Program-made: the position numbers and the translations under genes
DNA from: Acidobacteriota bacterium
GTDB taxonomy: Bacteria; Acidobacteriota; Terriglobia; Bryobacterales; Bryobacteraceae
Assembly (NCBI GenBank): GCA_017304135.1
Contig: JAFLBB010000035.1
Coordinates: 1-44,685, forward strand
DNA length: 44,685 bases
Reading direction: 5' to 3'
The notes under the pieces: generated by a model
Seen by the model: only the letters and a program-made list of their open reading frames with translations
Told to the model about the DNA's origin: nothing
Databases searched by the model: none
Shown: in pieces, positions 9,409 through 17,156 of the stretch
Numbering within the stretch: position 1 is the first letter of the stretch
How the letters are laid out: each line of letters opens with the position of its first letter

Positions 9409-9437
9409 ACGATAGGGGGCTTTGAGATTGATGTCAA
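9409..9437 (-). promoter_or_regulatory. Sigma-70-like promoter of receptor copy 1
   Basis: On the minus strand TTGACA (9437-9432) is followed by a 17-base spacer and TATCGT (9414-9409). AT-rich sequence lies immediately upstream and could act as an UP element. The matching arrangement before receptor copy 2 (TTGACT, 17 bases, TATTGT) strengthens the call. Confidence 0.6.
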
Positions 9438-9551
9438 TTGCCTTGCATATCAATTAAATTATCTAAACTGATTCCTGTGCTACTGAAGGGGGGGGAATGG
9501 CACGGCGGAGGACGGGGAGGGGGAGCATCCGTGGCGTGGTGCTAAGAGAAA

Positions 9552-9573
9552 GGGGCCCACCGCGGTGGGCCCC
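9552..9573 (-). terminator. Intrinsic terminator after receptor copy 2
   Basis: A perfect 22-base palindrome (GGGGCCCACCG and its complement) lies 20 bases past the stop codon of the receptor at 9594-13115. On the minus strand it is followed by TTTCTCTT, giving a stem plus a short U-rich tail. It separates the two tandem receptor genes into different transcription units. Confidence 0.7.
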
Positions 9574-9593
9574 CTGACGATCCACACGAACCG

Positions 9594-12500
9594 CTAGAAT
9601 CCGATTCGCAACGCAATCTCGATGTTGCGGGCGCCCAACTGCTGGCCGATGTACTGGCCGAAGAGGGGGCTGGTGATGTTGGTCTGCAAGCCGCCGATTC
9701 CATGGCGGTTGAAGGGGTTGAGGAACGTGCCGCGCAGTTCGACGTTGCGGTGCTCGTCGATGTGGAACGTCTTGGAGATGTTCATGTCCTCGGAGACCAG
9801 GTGGCGGTCGCGGATGTTGGGCAGGTACGGCCCGACGGTGCCGAGGCGCTGGACGACGTTCTGTCCGCCGGCCTGGACCGGAGGATTGGTAAAGGCCGCG
9901 CGGTTGAGGTAAGGCGTGCCACCGACGAAGCCACGGAAGTTGATTCCGGCATCGGCGTTGGCCACGATGTTCTGACCGGCCACGAGGTCAGGCCGGGCGG
10001 AGTTGCCGGTGGGCAGGTTGATGCCGCCGGTGGAGATGGCCACGGGGTTGCCGGAGCGGAAGGTGTGGATGGCGCTCACCTGCCAGCCGCCGATGATCTT
10101 GCCGGCGACGCCGCCGACGTTGACCAGCTTGTTCGGGCCGATGGGCAGTTCGTAGATCCAGCTCAACTTGGCCACATGCGGGATGTGGTAGTTGGTGATG
10201 GAACGGTCGAGATTGCGGTTGAAGATGTCGGCCACGCCTTCGGCGTCGATGGCGTTGTCGGTGAGGCCGATGGCCTTCGACCAGGTGTAGGCGCCGAGGA
10301 TAGCGAGTCCGCTCTTGAAGTGGCGCGTAACCTGGGTCTGCAGCGAGTTGTAGCTGGAGTTGCCGATGTTCGGGAAGATGTCGTTGATGCCCGTAAACTG
10401 GGCGAAGGGGCGAAGCGCCTGGAGGTTGGTCCCGGTAAAACCGGCAAAGGGGGCCGGAATCGGGCTGGAAGCGTTCCAGGGGCGGGGCAGCAGGTCACCG
10501 TATTGCTGAGTGACGGTGAACGGCAGGTTGTTGGGCTGGGAGAAGCCCTTGGCGATGAGGCGCGTGCCCTTGTTGCCAATGTAGTTCACTTCGAGAACCG
10601 TGGAGGCCGGTAACTGGTACTGGATACCGAAGTTCCAGTTCTGGACGTACGGCATGCGGTTGCCGCCGGTGTCGTACCAATCGATGCCCTGGCCGTTGGC
10701 TAGCGTGGGGCTCTTGTTGGGAAGGACGCCAACAAAGTCGGGGTAGCGGTCGGCGATGCTGCCGAGGCTGTCTTCGGCAAAGCGGATGCCGGTGTTGCCG
10801 GAGTTGCGGACGATCGAGCCGTTGAAGCCGAGCGTGCCGCCAAAGCCGAAGCCGTTGGAGATGGCGGGCGTGTTGTTAATGCCGTAGCCGCCGCGCAAGA
10901 CCATCTTCTGTGTGAGAGCGTAGGCGAAGCCGAACTTGGGTGAAATCTGCTTCCAGTAGGTGTTCTGGAAGCTGTTGCGGCCGAGGTCGTCGAGGAAGAC
11001 GAGAGCGCCGGGACGGCCGCCTGCGGCGGGGTTGGCGGCGGTGACGCTGAGGCCGGACATGCGCTGGGCGACTTCGGTCAGCCCGCCGATGACCTCCCAG
11101 CGGACGCCGAGATTGAGGGTGAGCTTGCGGGTGGCTTTCCAGTCATCCTGGAAGTAGAAGCCTCCCGTGCGCCAGCGGTGACCGAAGTTGGCGGCGGTGA
11201 TGCCGCGGCTGGTGCTGGCGTAGTTGCCGAGCAGGAAGCTGGCGAAGCTGTGGCCGGTCTGGTTGATGAAGCCGGGCAGGGCAGTCTGGTTGGGGGAGAA
11301 GGCGAAGTCGCCGGAGCCGGACTTGCCGCGGGTGTTGTAGTAGTAGCGGCGGTTTTCAAAGCCGAACTTGAAGTTGTGGGTACCGCGGATGTAGGTGAAG
11401 TCGGCCTGGCCGATGGTGGAGCCGTTGTAGGAGCCGCCGCGGTTGCCCGAGCCGAGACGTCCGCCCGCGCCGATGCCGCCGCCCTGGAAAGGCTGGCCGC
11501 TGAAGGTGAGCACGGGGAAGTGCGTGCCGGGCACGTTCTGCATGCCGATTTTGGCCGGCCAGTCCTGGTCGACGAAGACGCTCTCGTTGTTGTTGCCGAA
11601 GCGGTTGTAGCCGAGGGCGAAGTGGGCCAGGAGGGTGGGCCGGATGGTGACGTCGTAGGCCATGCGAACCATGGTGCCGGGGGTGTCTTGATTCTGGTAG
11701 ACGTTGGTGGGAGTTCCCGGAGGGGGGCCCCATCGCGGCGAGCCGGAGTTGTAGCGCGTGCGGAAGTTGCGGTTGTACATCGCGCTCAGGCGATGGTTGG
11801 TGTTGAAGTTATGGTCGCCCTTGAAGGTGAGCATGCGCTCGCGGAACTCGGGGCAGCAGGAGCCGAGGGCGGGCATGTTGTTTAGCATCGAATCGAACAC
11901 CGGGTCGTCGATGGGAGCAAGCTCGAGGATCTTTGACGACACTGGACTCCAGCGGCTGCGCGGAATGATGTTGCCGGGGAAGAGATCGCGGACCCACGTG
12001 TTGCCGACCTGGCGCGAGGAGGTGGGATCGTAGAGCGCGCCGAACTGGACGCTGCGGCCAGCGGCATCGGTGCCGACCGAGGTGCCTGAAGCCGCATTTC
12101 CTGTGAAGCCCGGATTCAGAAGCCGGGAGAAGTCACCGCGCTTAAAGTCGGGTACGGGCAGTTGGGTGAGCAGCGTCTGACTGAAATCCTTCTGCGTGGT
12201 GCGCTCCATGTTGTGGAAGAAGAAGCTCTTGTTACGGCCGTCGTAGACCTTGGGGATGTAGACGGGGCCACCGATGGAGTAGCCGTAGTTGCTCTGCTTA
12301 AATGGTTGGCGCTTAATTCCGGCCGCGTTAGAGTTGAAGTTGTTGGCCCGAAGAGCATCGTTCTGGCCGTAGTAATAGGCCGAGCCGTGCAGCGAGTTGG
12401 TGCCGCTCTTGGTGGCGAAGTTGGCCACCGAGGTCTGCGTGCCCGAGTACTGCGCGCTGACCGTGCCGGTCTGCAACTTGAACTCGGAGATCGATTCAGC

Positions 12501-13115
12501 CGAGGGGCTGAACTCGGAGTTCGATCCGCCTGCGAGGTCCATGCGGCCGACGGAAATGCCGTCGATCAGAATCTCGTGCGTGTAGTTCTGGCCGCCGTTG
12601 ATGGAGCCCTGCCAGGTGCCGCCGACGGTGCCGGGCAGCGAGGTGAAGATGAACTGCTGAATCTGGCGGCGGCCGCCACCAACGGCGATGGGCCAGGAGT
12701 CGAATTCCTTCTTCGTGACGTAGGAGCCGATCTCTGCGGTGCCGGTTTCGAGCAGCGGCGGGTCGCTCGACACGGTGATCGAATCGGTGACATTGCCGAC
12801 GTCGAGTTTGAAGTCCACGGTCAGCGTCTGGGCGACGCCCAGGACGACGTTTTCGCGGACGGCGGTTTTGAAACCAGGGGCGGTTACCGAGATGCGGTAG
12901 GTGCCGGGTGACAGTGACGGCAGGCGGTAGACGCCGGCGTCGGTGGTGGTGGCGTTCAACTCAACGCCAGTTGCCGGGTTGAGAATTTTCACCGAAGCGC
13001 CCGCGACCACGGCTCCGGATGCGTCCTGGATGGAACCGTTCAATGTGCCGCGTTCGCCTTGGGCGAAAACGGCCGCGGACACTACGAGCAACAAAAGGAT
13101 ACTTCTGGTGAACAC
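9594..13115 (-). CDS. TonB-dependent receptor with carboxypeptidase-regulatory-like domain (Oar-like), copy 2
   Basis: This 1173-residue receptor has the same length and domain order as the adjacent copy 1: signal peptide (MFTRSILLLLVVSAAVFAQ), carboxypeptidase-regulatory-like domain (about residues 20-105), plug and beta-barrel ending in IALRIGF. The two align end to end almost without gaps. Differences are scattered but cluster in short surface-like segments (for example NNMPALGSCCPEF here against NNTAAFASGSPEF, and GGTPYLNR against NGAPTYLNR), as expected for loops. Near the N-terminus 131 bases match with a single difference. The GTG start at 13115 is preceded by AAGGGGGTC. It has its own promoter at 13175-13203 and terminator at 9552-9573. 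Two receptors of slightly different ligand range is the likely meaning; the ligand is unknown. Confidence 0.94.
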   Translation of the reverse strand: MFTRSILLLLVVSAAVFAQGERGTLNGSIQDASGAVVAGASVKILNPATGVELNATTTDAGVYRLPSLSPGTYRISVTAPGFKTAVRENVVLGVAQTLTVDFKLDVGNVTDSITVSSDPPLLETGTAEIGSYVTKKEFDSWPIAVGGGRRQIQQFIFTSLPGTVGGTWQGSINGGQNYTHEILIDGISVGRMDLAGGSNSEFSPSAESISEFKLQTGTVSAQYSGTQTSVANFATKSGTNSLHGSAYYYGQNDALRANNFNSNAAGIKRQPFKQSNYGYSIGGPVYIPKVYDGRNKSFFFHNMERTTQKDFSQTLLTQLPVPDFKRGDFSRLLNPGFTGNAASGTSVGTDAAGRSVQFGALYDPTSSRQVGNTWVRDLFPGNIIPRSRWSPVSSKILELAPIDDPVFDSMLNNMPALGSCCPEFRERMLTFKGDHNFNTNHRLSAMYNRNFRTRYNSGSPRWGPPPGTPTNVYQNQDTPGTMVRMAYDVTIRPTLLAHFALGYNRFGNNNESVFVDQDWPAKIGMQNVPGTHFPVLTFSGQPFQGGGIGAGGRLGSGNRGGSYNGSTIGQADFTYIRGTHNFKFGFENRRYYYNTRGKSGSGDFAFSPNQTALPGFINQTGHSFASFLLGNYASTSRGITAANFGHRWRTGGFYFQDDWKATRKLTLNLGVRWEVIGGLTEVAQRMSGLSVTAANPAAGGRPGALVFLDDLGRNSFQNTYWKQISPKFGFAYALTQKMVLRGGYGINNTPAISNGFGFGGTLGFNGSIVRNSGNTGIRFAEDSLGSIADRYPDFVGVLPNKSPTLANGQGIDWYDTGGNRMPYVQNWNFGIQYQLPASTVLEVNYIGNKGTRLIAKGFSQPNNLPFTVTQQYGDLLPRPWNASSPIPAPFAGFTGTNLQALRPFAQFTGINDIFPNIGNSSYNSLQTQVTRHFKSGLAILGAYTWSKAIGLTDNAIDAEGVADIFNRNLDRSITNYHIPHVAKLSWIYELPIGPNKLVNVGGVAGKIIGGWQVSAIHTFRSGNPVAISTGGINLPTGNSARPDLVAGQNIVANADAGINFRGFVGGTPYLNRAAFTNPPVQAGGQNVVQRLGTVGPYLPNIRDRHLVSEDMNISKTFHIDEHRNVELRGTFLNPFNRHGIGGLQTNITSPLFGQYIGQQLGARNIEIALRIGF

Positions 13116-13174
13116 TACAGACCCCCTTGCAAAGACAAAAATGCCAGATCCCAGCCTTCAGATCCAGTGGGCTA

Positions 13175-13203
13175 ACAATATTTAGGTTTCACAGGAAAGT
13201 CAA
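13175..13203 (-). promoter_or_regulatory. Sigma-70-like promoter of receptor copy 2
   Basis: On the minus strand TTGACT (13203-13198) is followed by 17 bases and TATTGT (13180-13175). The sequence upstream (13204-13235) is strongly AT-rich (TTTATTAATTAATTTAG), a good UP-element candidate in this GC-rich genome. Confidence 0.65.
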
Positions 13204-13608
13204 TTCGTAGCTAAATTAATTAATAAAAGTAAATGTTAACCCGCCGACAGTGCGGATCCGCGCTGTCCCCACCCGCGCCGGAATCCGCTCTCTCTGCTGT
13301 CACGTGCGGAGGGGCTGGCATTGTGTGCCCGGTTGCTCCAGTCCTGAGGGCCGGAATGATCGAACTAAGGGGGACTGGCCATCGCACGCTACCGGAGACG
13401 CACTGTAAGGTGGCTAGCCCACGATCGCAGCGAGGAGCGAGGAGAGCCGTGCGAATGCAACGCGCGCGAAGGGTGCCGGACGCAGGCGTACGGGAACAGT
13501 ACGTCGAGGACGGCATTCGACCGCAACGCAGCAGTCGCGCGCTGATCACGCTCCGCAGCCGATGGCTGGTGAAATTTCCGGGCTAGTCCCGCGTTTCCCG
13601 CTCCCGGG
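13204..13608. other. Intergenic region with an AT-rich element and a palindrome
   Basis: About 400 bases between the receptor promoter and the 3' end of the fusion gene at 13609. The part next to the promoter is AT-rich. A 22-base palindrome lies at 13246-13267. From about 13270 to 13600 the sequence is GC-rich and has open frames on both strands, but none resembles a known protein. Confidence 0.4.
13246..13267. repeat. 22-base inverted repeat upstream of receptor copy 2
   Basis: GACAGTGCGGATCCGCGCTGTC is self-complementary except for one G-T pair. It lies about 45 bases upstream of the -35 box of receptor copy 2. It could be an operator, or a weak terminator for the gene ending at 13609, since the minus strand afterwards becomes T-rich (TTTACTTTTATT) at a distance of about 13 bases. 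Confidence 0.4.
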
Positions 13609-15222
13609 CTACGGAAGTAGGCCGAAGACGTGTAGTCCGCCCGATGCGTCGGGGAGTGCAAGCGCGGGGCGCGAAGTGAAGCGGAACCCGGCGCCGGCGA
13701 CCAGGTCGTGGACGGTGCGGGTGACCTGGAGGTCGCCGATGCGGGTTGTATCCAGAAGCGCGGCAGCGACGTTGAGGGCGGCGCCCGCAACCTTGCCGTC
13801 GGCGCGGTAGAGGCACTCGCCGGTGTGCACGACAACGCGCGCGGGCAGGGAGAGAGCGCGTGCGCTCACGAGAACGCGCTGGGCGGCGCGGATGGCGCGG
13901 GCCGGACCCTGAAAGGTCGCGCCCGCGATTGGTCCCTGCACCCAACTGGTGACGCCCTGCAGTTGGTCCCTGGCCCAGCCGGCATGTTCGCTGCCAGCCT
14001 GGACCAGGACGACGGTGCCCAGCACGGTTTCAAACTCACCGGAATCGCTGAGGCCGGTGGTGAATGCTTCGATCTCGCGCAGCAACTCGTCTTGTTCGCC
14101 GACAAAGGGAAGGTGGTCGTCGCCGGGGAGTTCGACGAATCGCGCTTCGGGGATGAGGCGGGCCACGTAGCGGCCCTCGTCCACGGCGAGGCAGCGGTCG
14201 CCGGTGCGGTGGAGGATGAGGGACGGGACGCGGATGAGCGGCAGAACGTGGCGCACGTCGATCTGGGAGTTCATGCGCGTGAGGGCGACGGCGGCAGCGG
14301 GGCTGGCGCCCATGCGCAGGTAGGTGGCCCACCAGTCACGGAACGGCTCGTCGGCGGCGAGCGAGGGGGCGCGCACATCGAGGCCGACCGGACCGCCCCA
14401 CTCGTCGGCCATCTGGAGCAACCAGGTGCGGTGTTCCTCGCTGGTGGGGCCCCACGGATAGTCGTCGCTCCGGATGCGCTTGGCGTAGGTGCCGATCATA
14501 ATAAGGCCGGCGGTGCGCTCCGGGTATGTGGCGGCGAACAGCGCGCACATGGGGCCGCCTTCGCTGACCCCGAGCAGGACCGCGCGGCGGGATCCTGTGG
14601 CGTCCATGACCGCGTGGACGTCCTCCATGCGCTGTTCGAGAGTTGGCAGGGCCTGGTTGGCGACGCGGTCAGAGAGGCCGGTGCCCCGTTTGTCAAAGAG
14701 AATGACGCGCGAGAAACGGGCCAGGCGGGTGAGGAAGCGGGCGAAGTGGGGTTCCTTCCAGAAGTACTCCAGATGGGACACCCAGCCCATGACAAACACG
14801 AGGTCGACCGGACCGCCGCCATAGACCTGATAGGCGATGTTGACGTCGCCGCTACGCGCATAGCGGGTCTCGATGCGCTCGGCGAGGGGAGCGAGCGCGG
14901 GCGCTTTCGGCGGCACATAGACGACTTCGCGCACGAAGCGGAATCCTCGTTTGGGCACGGTCTCAATGTAGGCCGCACCGGGCGGTTCGGTGAGTGTCCT
15001 GCGCAGCAGCGAGATGTTCTGCGAGAGGCTGTTTTCCTCAACGAAACTGTCGGGCCAGACGCGATCGAGCAGGTCCCGCTTGAGCACGACCCGGCCGGCG
15101 CTCTGGACGAGCGCAAGGAGCGTCTCATAGGCCTTCAGCGGAAGCGAGACAGGGCTTCCGCCGAGCAGCAGTATGCGCTGCTGCGCGTCGAGCGAGTAGG
15201 GGCCGAAAAAATAGTGACCCAA
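13609..15222 (-). CDS. Fusion: winged-helix DNA-binding domain, alpha/beta hydrolase, degenerate class III nucleotide cyclase domain
   Basis: With the TTG at 15222 the product has 537 residues. The first 100 form an OmpR/CadC-type winged helix (FGPYSLDAQQRILLLGG, the helix region LVQSAGRVVLKRDLLDRVW, and the wing IETVPKRGFRFV). Residues 120-390 are an alpha/beta hydrolase with nucleophile elbow G-V-S220-E-G, and D342 (HRTGDR) and H370 (GDDHLPF) as probable remaining triad members. Residues 398-537 match the second half of a class III adenylate/guanylate cyclase (GPARAIRAAQ, VVHTGEC, VTRTVHDLVAGAGFRF), but the metal-binding first part is eroded: the usual TDIVGST region reads TVVLVQAG. It is therefore probably a regulator whose cyclase domain no longer makes cNMP. 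TTG at 15222 was chosen because GGAGGG lies 11 bases upstream and earlier codons run toward the divergent gene. Confidence 0.82.
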   Translation of the reverse strand: MGHYFFGPYSLDAQQRILLLGGSPVSLPLKAYETLLALVQSAGRVVLKRDLLDRVWPDSFVEENSLSQNISLLRRTLTEPPGAAYIETVPKRGFRFVREVVYVPPKAPALAPLAERIETRYARSGDVNIAYQVYGGGPVDLVFVMGWVSHLEYFWKEPHFARFLTRLARFSRVILFDKRGTGLSDRVANQALPTLEQRMEDVHAVMDATGSRRAVLLGVSEGGPMCALFAATYPERTAGLIMIGTYAKRIRSDDYPWGPTSEEHRTWLLQMADEWGGPVGLDVRAPSLAADEPFRDWWATYLRMGASPAAAVALTRMNSQIDVRHVLPLIRVPSLILHRTGDRCLAVDEGRYVARLIPEARFVELPGDDHLPFVGEQDELLREIEAFTTGLSDSGEFETVLGTVVLVQAGSEHAGWARDQLQGVTSWVQGPIAGATFQGPARAIRAAQRVLVSARALSLPARVVVHTGECLYRADGKVAGAALNVAAALLDTTRIGDLQVTRTVHDLVAGAGFRFTSRPALALPDASGGLHVFGLLP

Positions 15223-15388
15223 GTGTGCGTGCGCCCTCCGTTTCCGGTGAGCGTAGCATACCCAGTGTGGAGCGCGCGGCGGTGAGGAGTCTTGAAGGAA
15301 AGCTGAGGGTTTTGTGAAGGGGGCAGGCGATCTTGCATTCTGGGGGGTGACCCGCTTAACTAGGTAGGGAAGCGCGGACTCAACACCT

Positions 15389-16579
15389 ATGGAATTGAAA
15401 TCGCTCCGGATCAAGAACTACAAAGCGCTGCAAGACATTGTGCTCACCAAGATCCCAAAATTCCTCGTCGTCGTGGGGGCGAATGGCACCGGCAAATCTA
15501 CGCTCTTCGATGTGTTCGGCTTCTTGCGCGACGCGTTGAGCGGGAATGTACGCCAGGCCTTGGATGCGCGGGGCCGGTTCCCCGAGGTGGTTACACGCGG
15601 TCATGAGCGGGAGTCGATTCTCGTGGAATTGCAGGTCCGGCTTCCCATCGCGGGCACGCCTCGCCTGGTGACATACGGTTTGGAGATCGGCCAGCAACTG
15701 GGGCGACCTATCGTGATCCACGAATACCTCAGATACAAACGTGGGAGGTATGGAGCGCCGTATTATTTCCTGGACTTTAAGAAGGGAAAGGGGTATGCGA
15801 TCACGAACGAGGAAGACTTCCGAAAGAAGGACGAGGACCTTGATCGTGAGGAGCAGCAGTTGGAGTCGCCAGACATCTTGGCAATCAAAGGCTTAGGGCA
15901 ATTCCAGCGGTTCAAGGCTGCAAATGCACTCCGCCAAATGCTGGAGAACTGGCACGTTTCAGACTTTCACATAAGCGCTGCACGGGGGAGGAAGGACGCT
16001 GCCGGGCCAGCCGAACATCTCTCGCCGACAGGCGACAACTTGCCGCGGGTGGCCCAATATTTTTATGAGAATCACAGATCCACGTTTGACTCAATTTTGA
16101 AACGGATGCAGGAGCGCGTGCCGGGCATCGATGGCGTTGAGCCAGAACTAACTCAGGATGGGTTCCTAACCCTCAGATTCCGCGATGGGACTTTCAAGAC
16201 GCCGTTCTTGGACCGGTACGTTTCTGACGGGACTATCAAAATGTTTGCCTATCTGGTTCTTCTGCACGATCCACGCCCCCATCCATTGCTTTGTATCGAG
16301 GAGCCGGAAAATCAACTGTACCCAACGCTCATGGCCGAACTTGCCGAGGAGTTCCGAGGCTATGCTATTCGAGGGGGCCAGGTGATGGTGTCGACCCACT
16401 CGCCAGACCTTCTGAATGCCATTCAATTGGAGGAGGCCTACTGGTTGGTCAAGGAGAACGGCGTTTCGAGAGTTGTGGCGGCCAAAGATGACGAACAGAT
16501 CCGTAAGTACATGGAGTCCGGCGACAAGATGGGGTACCTGTGGAAGCAGGGATTCTTCCGGGGGGCGAATCCGCTGTGA
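15389..16579 (+). CDS. ABC/AAA-type ATPase (AAA_21-like, OLD/SMC-related), partner of a DUF4276 protein
   Basis: A 396-residue soluble ATPase. It opens with the N-terminal strand typical of the SMC/RecF-like group (LKSLRIKNYKALQDI), Walker A GANGTGKST at 30-38, a signature-like VSDGTIKMFAYL near 277-288, Walker B LLCIEEPEN at 300-308 and a switch-type STHSPDLL near 336-343. The central part (about 100-230) is the helical insert of this family. Such ATPases work with an effector, often a Toprim nuclease, in phage defence (OLD, PARIS, RloAB are examples). Its stop overlaps the GTG start of the next gene (GTGA), so the two are coupled. The ATG at 15389 gives a start right at the conserved strand. 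The pair is visibly less GC-rich than its neighbours, suggesting horizontal gain. Confidence 0.88.
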   Translation: MELKSLRIKNYKALQDIVLTKIPKFLVVVGANGTGKSTLFDVFGFLRDALSGNVRQALDARGRFPEVVTRGHERESILVELQVRLPIAGTPRLVTYGLEIGQQLGRPIVIHEYLRYKRGRYGAPYYFLDFKKGKGYAITNEEDFRKKDEDLDREEQQLESPDILAIKGLGQFQRFKAANALRQMLENWHVSDFHISAARGRKDAAGPAEHLSPTGDNLPRVAQYFYENHRSTFDSILKRMQERVPGIDGVEPELTQDGFLTLRFRDGTFKTPFLDRYVSDGTIKMFAYLVLLHDPRPHPLLCIEEPENQLYPTLMAELAEEFRGYAIRGGQVMVSTHSPDLLNAIQLEEAYWLVKENGVSRVVAAKDDEQIRKYMESGDKMGYLWKQGFFRGANPL

Positions 16580-17151
16580 GGGAGATCGTCTTCTGCCTTG
16601 AGGAGGAATCCGCCAGGGTGTTGCTTGATGGCCTGATGAAGCGTCTGCTGCCTGAGGGGTGCGAGATGGCCTGGAGCTGCATCGTATTCGAAGGGAAGCA
16701 AGATCTCGACAAGCAGTTGGAGCGCAAACTGCGGCACTATTTGAATCCGAAGGCGAGATTCCTGGTTCTGAGAGATCAAGATCAGGCCGATTGCCGAAGG
16801 CTGAAGACCGCCCTGGCACGCAAGTGCACAAATGCTGGGCGAGGGAATGCGATCGTCCGGATTGCGTGCCGCGAGATCGAGTCGTTTTTCTTGGGCGACT
16901 TGAAGGCCGTTGAACTAGGGCTGGAAGTGCGCAACCTCTCTCGGCGGCAGGCCCAGGCCAGATTTCGCAACCCCGACCAGTTCGGTGCGCCCGCCGAGGA
17001 AATTGCGCGGCTCTCCGGGCGGCGTTACCAAAAAGTATCCGGCGCACGGGCAATCGCTCCGCATCTCGCGCTGGAGTCCAATCGGTCGCCTAGTTTCCGC
17101 TGCCTCCTGAGATCCATCCGTAGTGCAATTGACGAGTTGTGTGCCCCATAG
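16576..17151 (+). CDS. DUF4276 family protein, probable Toprim-like effector
   Basis: The 191-residue product fits DUF4276 over most of its length: REIVFCLEEESARVLLDGL at the N-terminus, IVFEGKQDLDKQLERKLR at 37-53, FLVLRDQDQADCRRLK at 62-77 and VRIACREIESFFLGDLKAVE at 94-113. The glutamate cluster E9-E11 and the DxD pair D67/D69 are placed as in Toprim folds, where they bind Mg2+ for phosphodiester cleavage. The GTG at 16576 overlaps the stop of the ATPase gene (GTGA). A GTG at 16540 in the same frame is open but would add 12 residues shadowing the ATPase. Nuclease or nucleotide-directed activity under control of the ATPase is inferred from this gene pairing, not demonstrated. Confidence 0.85.
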   Translation: MREIVFCLEEESARVLLDGLMKRLLPEGCEMAWSCIVFEGKQDLDKQLERKLRHYLNPKARFLVLRDQDQADCRRLKTALARKCTNAGRGNAIVRIACREIESFFLGDLKAVELGLEVRNLSRRQAQARFRNPDQFGAPAEEIARLSGRRYQKVSGARAIAPHLALESNRSPSFRCLLRSIRSAIDELCAP

Positions 17152-17156
17152 CCGTG

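Noticed and set aside
11178..12911. Two long plus-strand frames opposite receptor copy 2
   Set aside because: They have the same shadow composition and partly mirror the frame opposite copy 1, as expected from the duplication.
13220..13586. Short open frames on both strands between receptor copy 2 and the fusion gene
   Set aside because: Neither has a ribosome-binding site or resembles a protein; arginine/cysteine-rich composition fits non-coding GC-rich DNA.
13708..15285. A 525-residue plus-strand frame opposite the fusion regulator
   Set aside because: No recognisable domain; the minus strand carries three clear domains.
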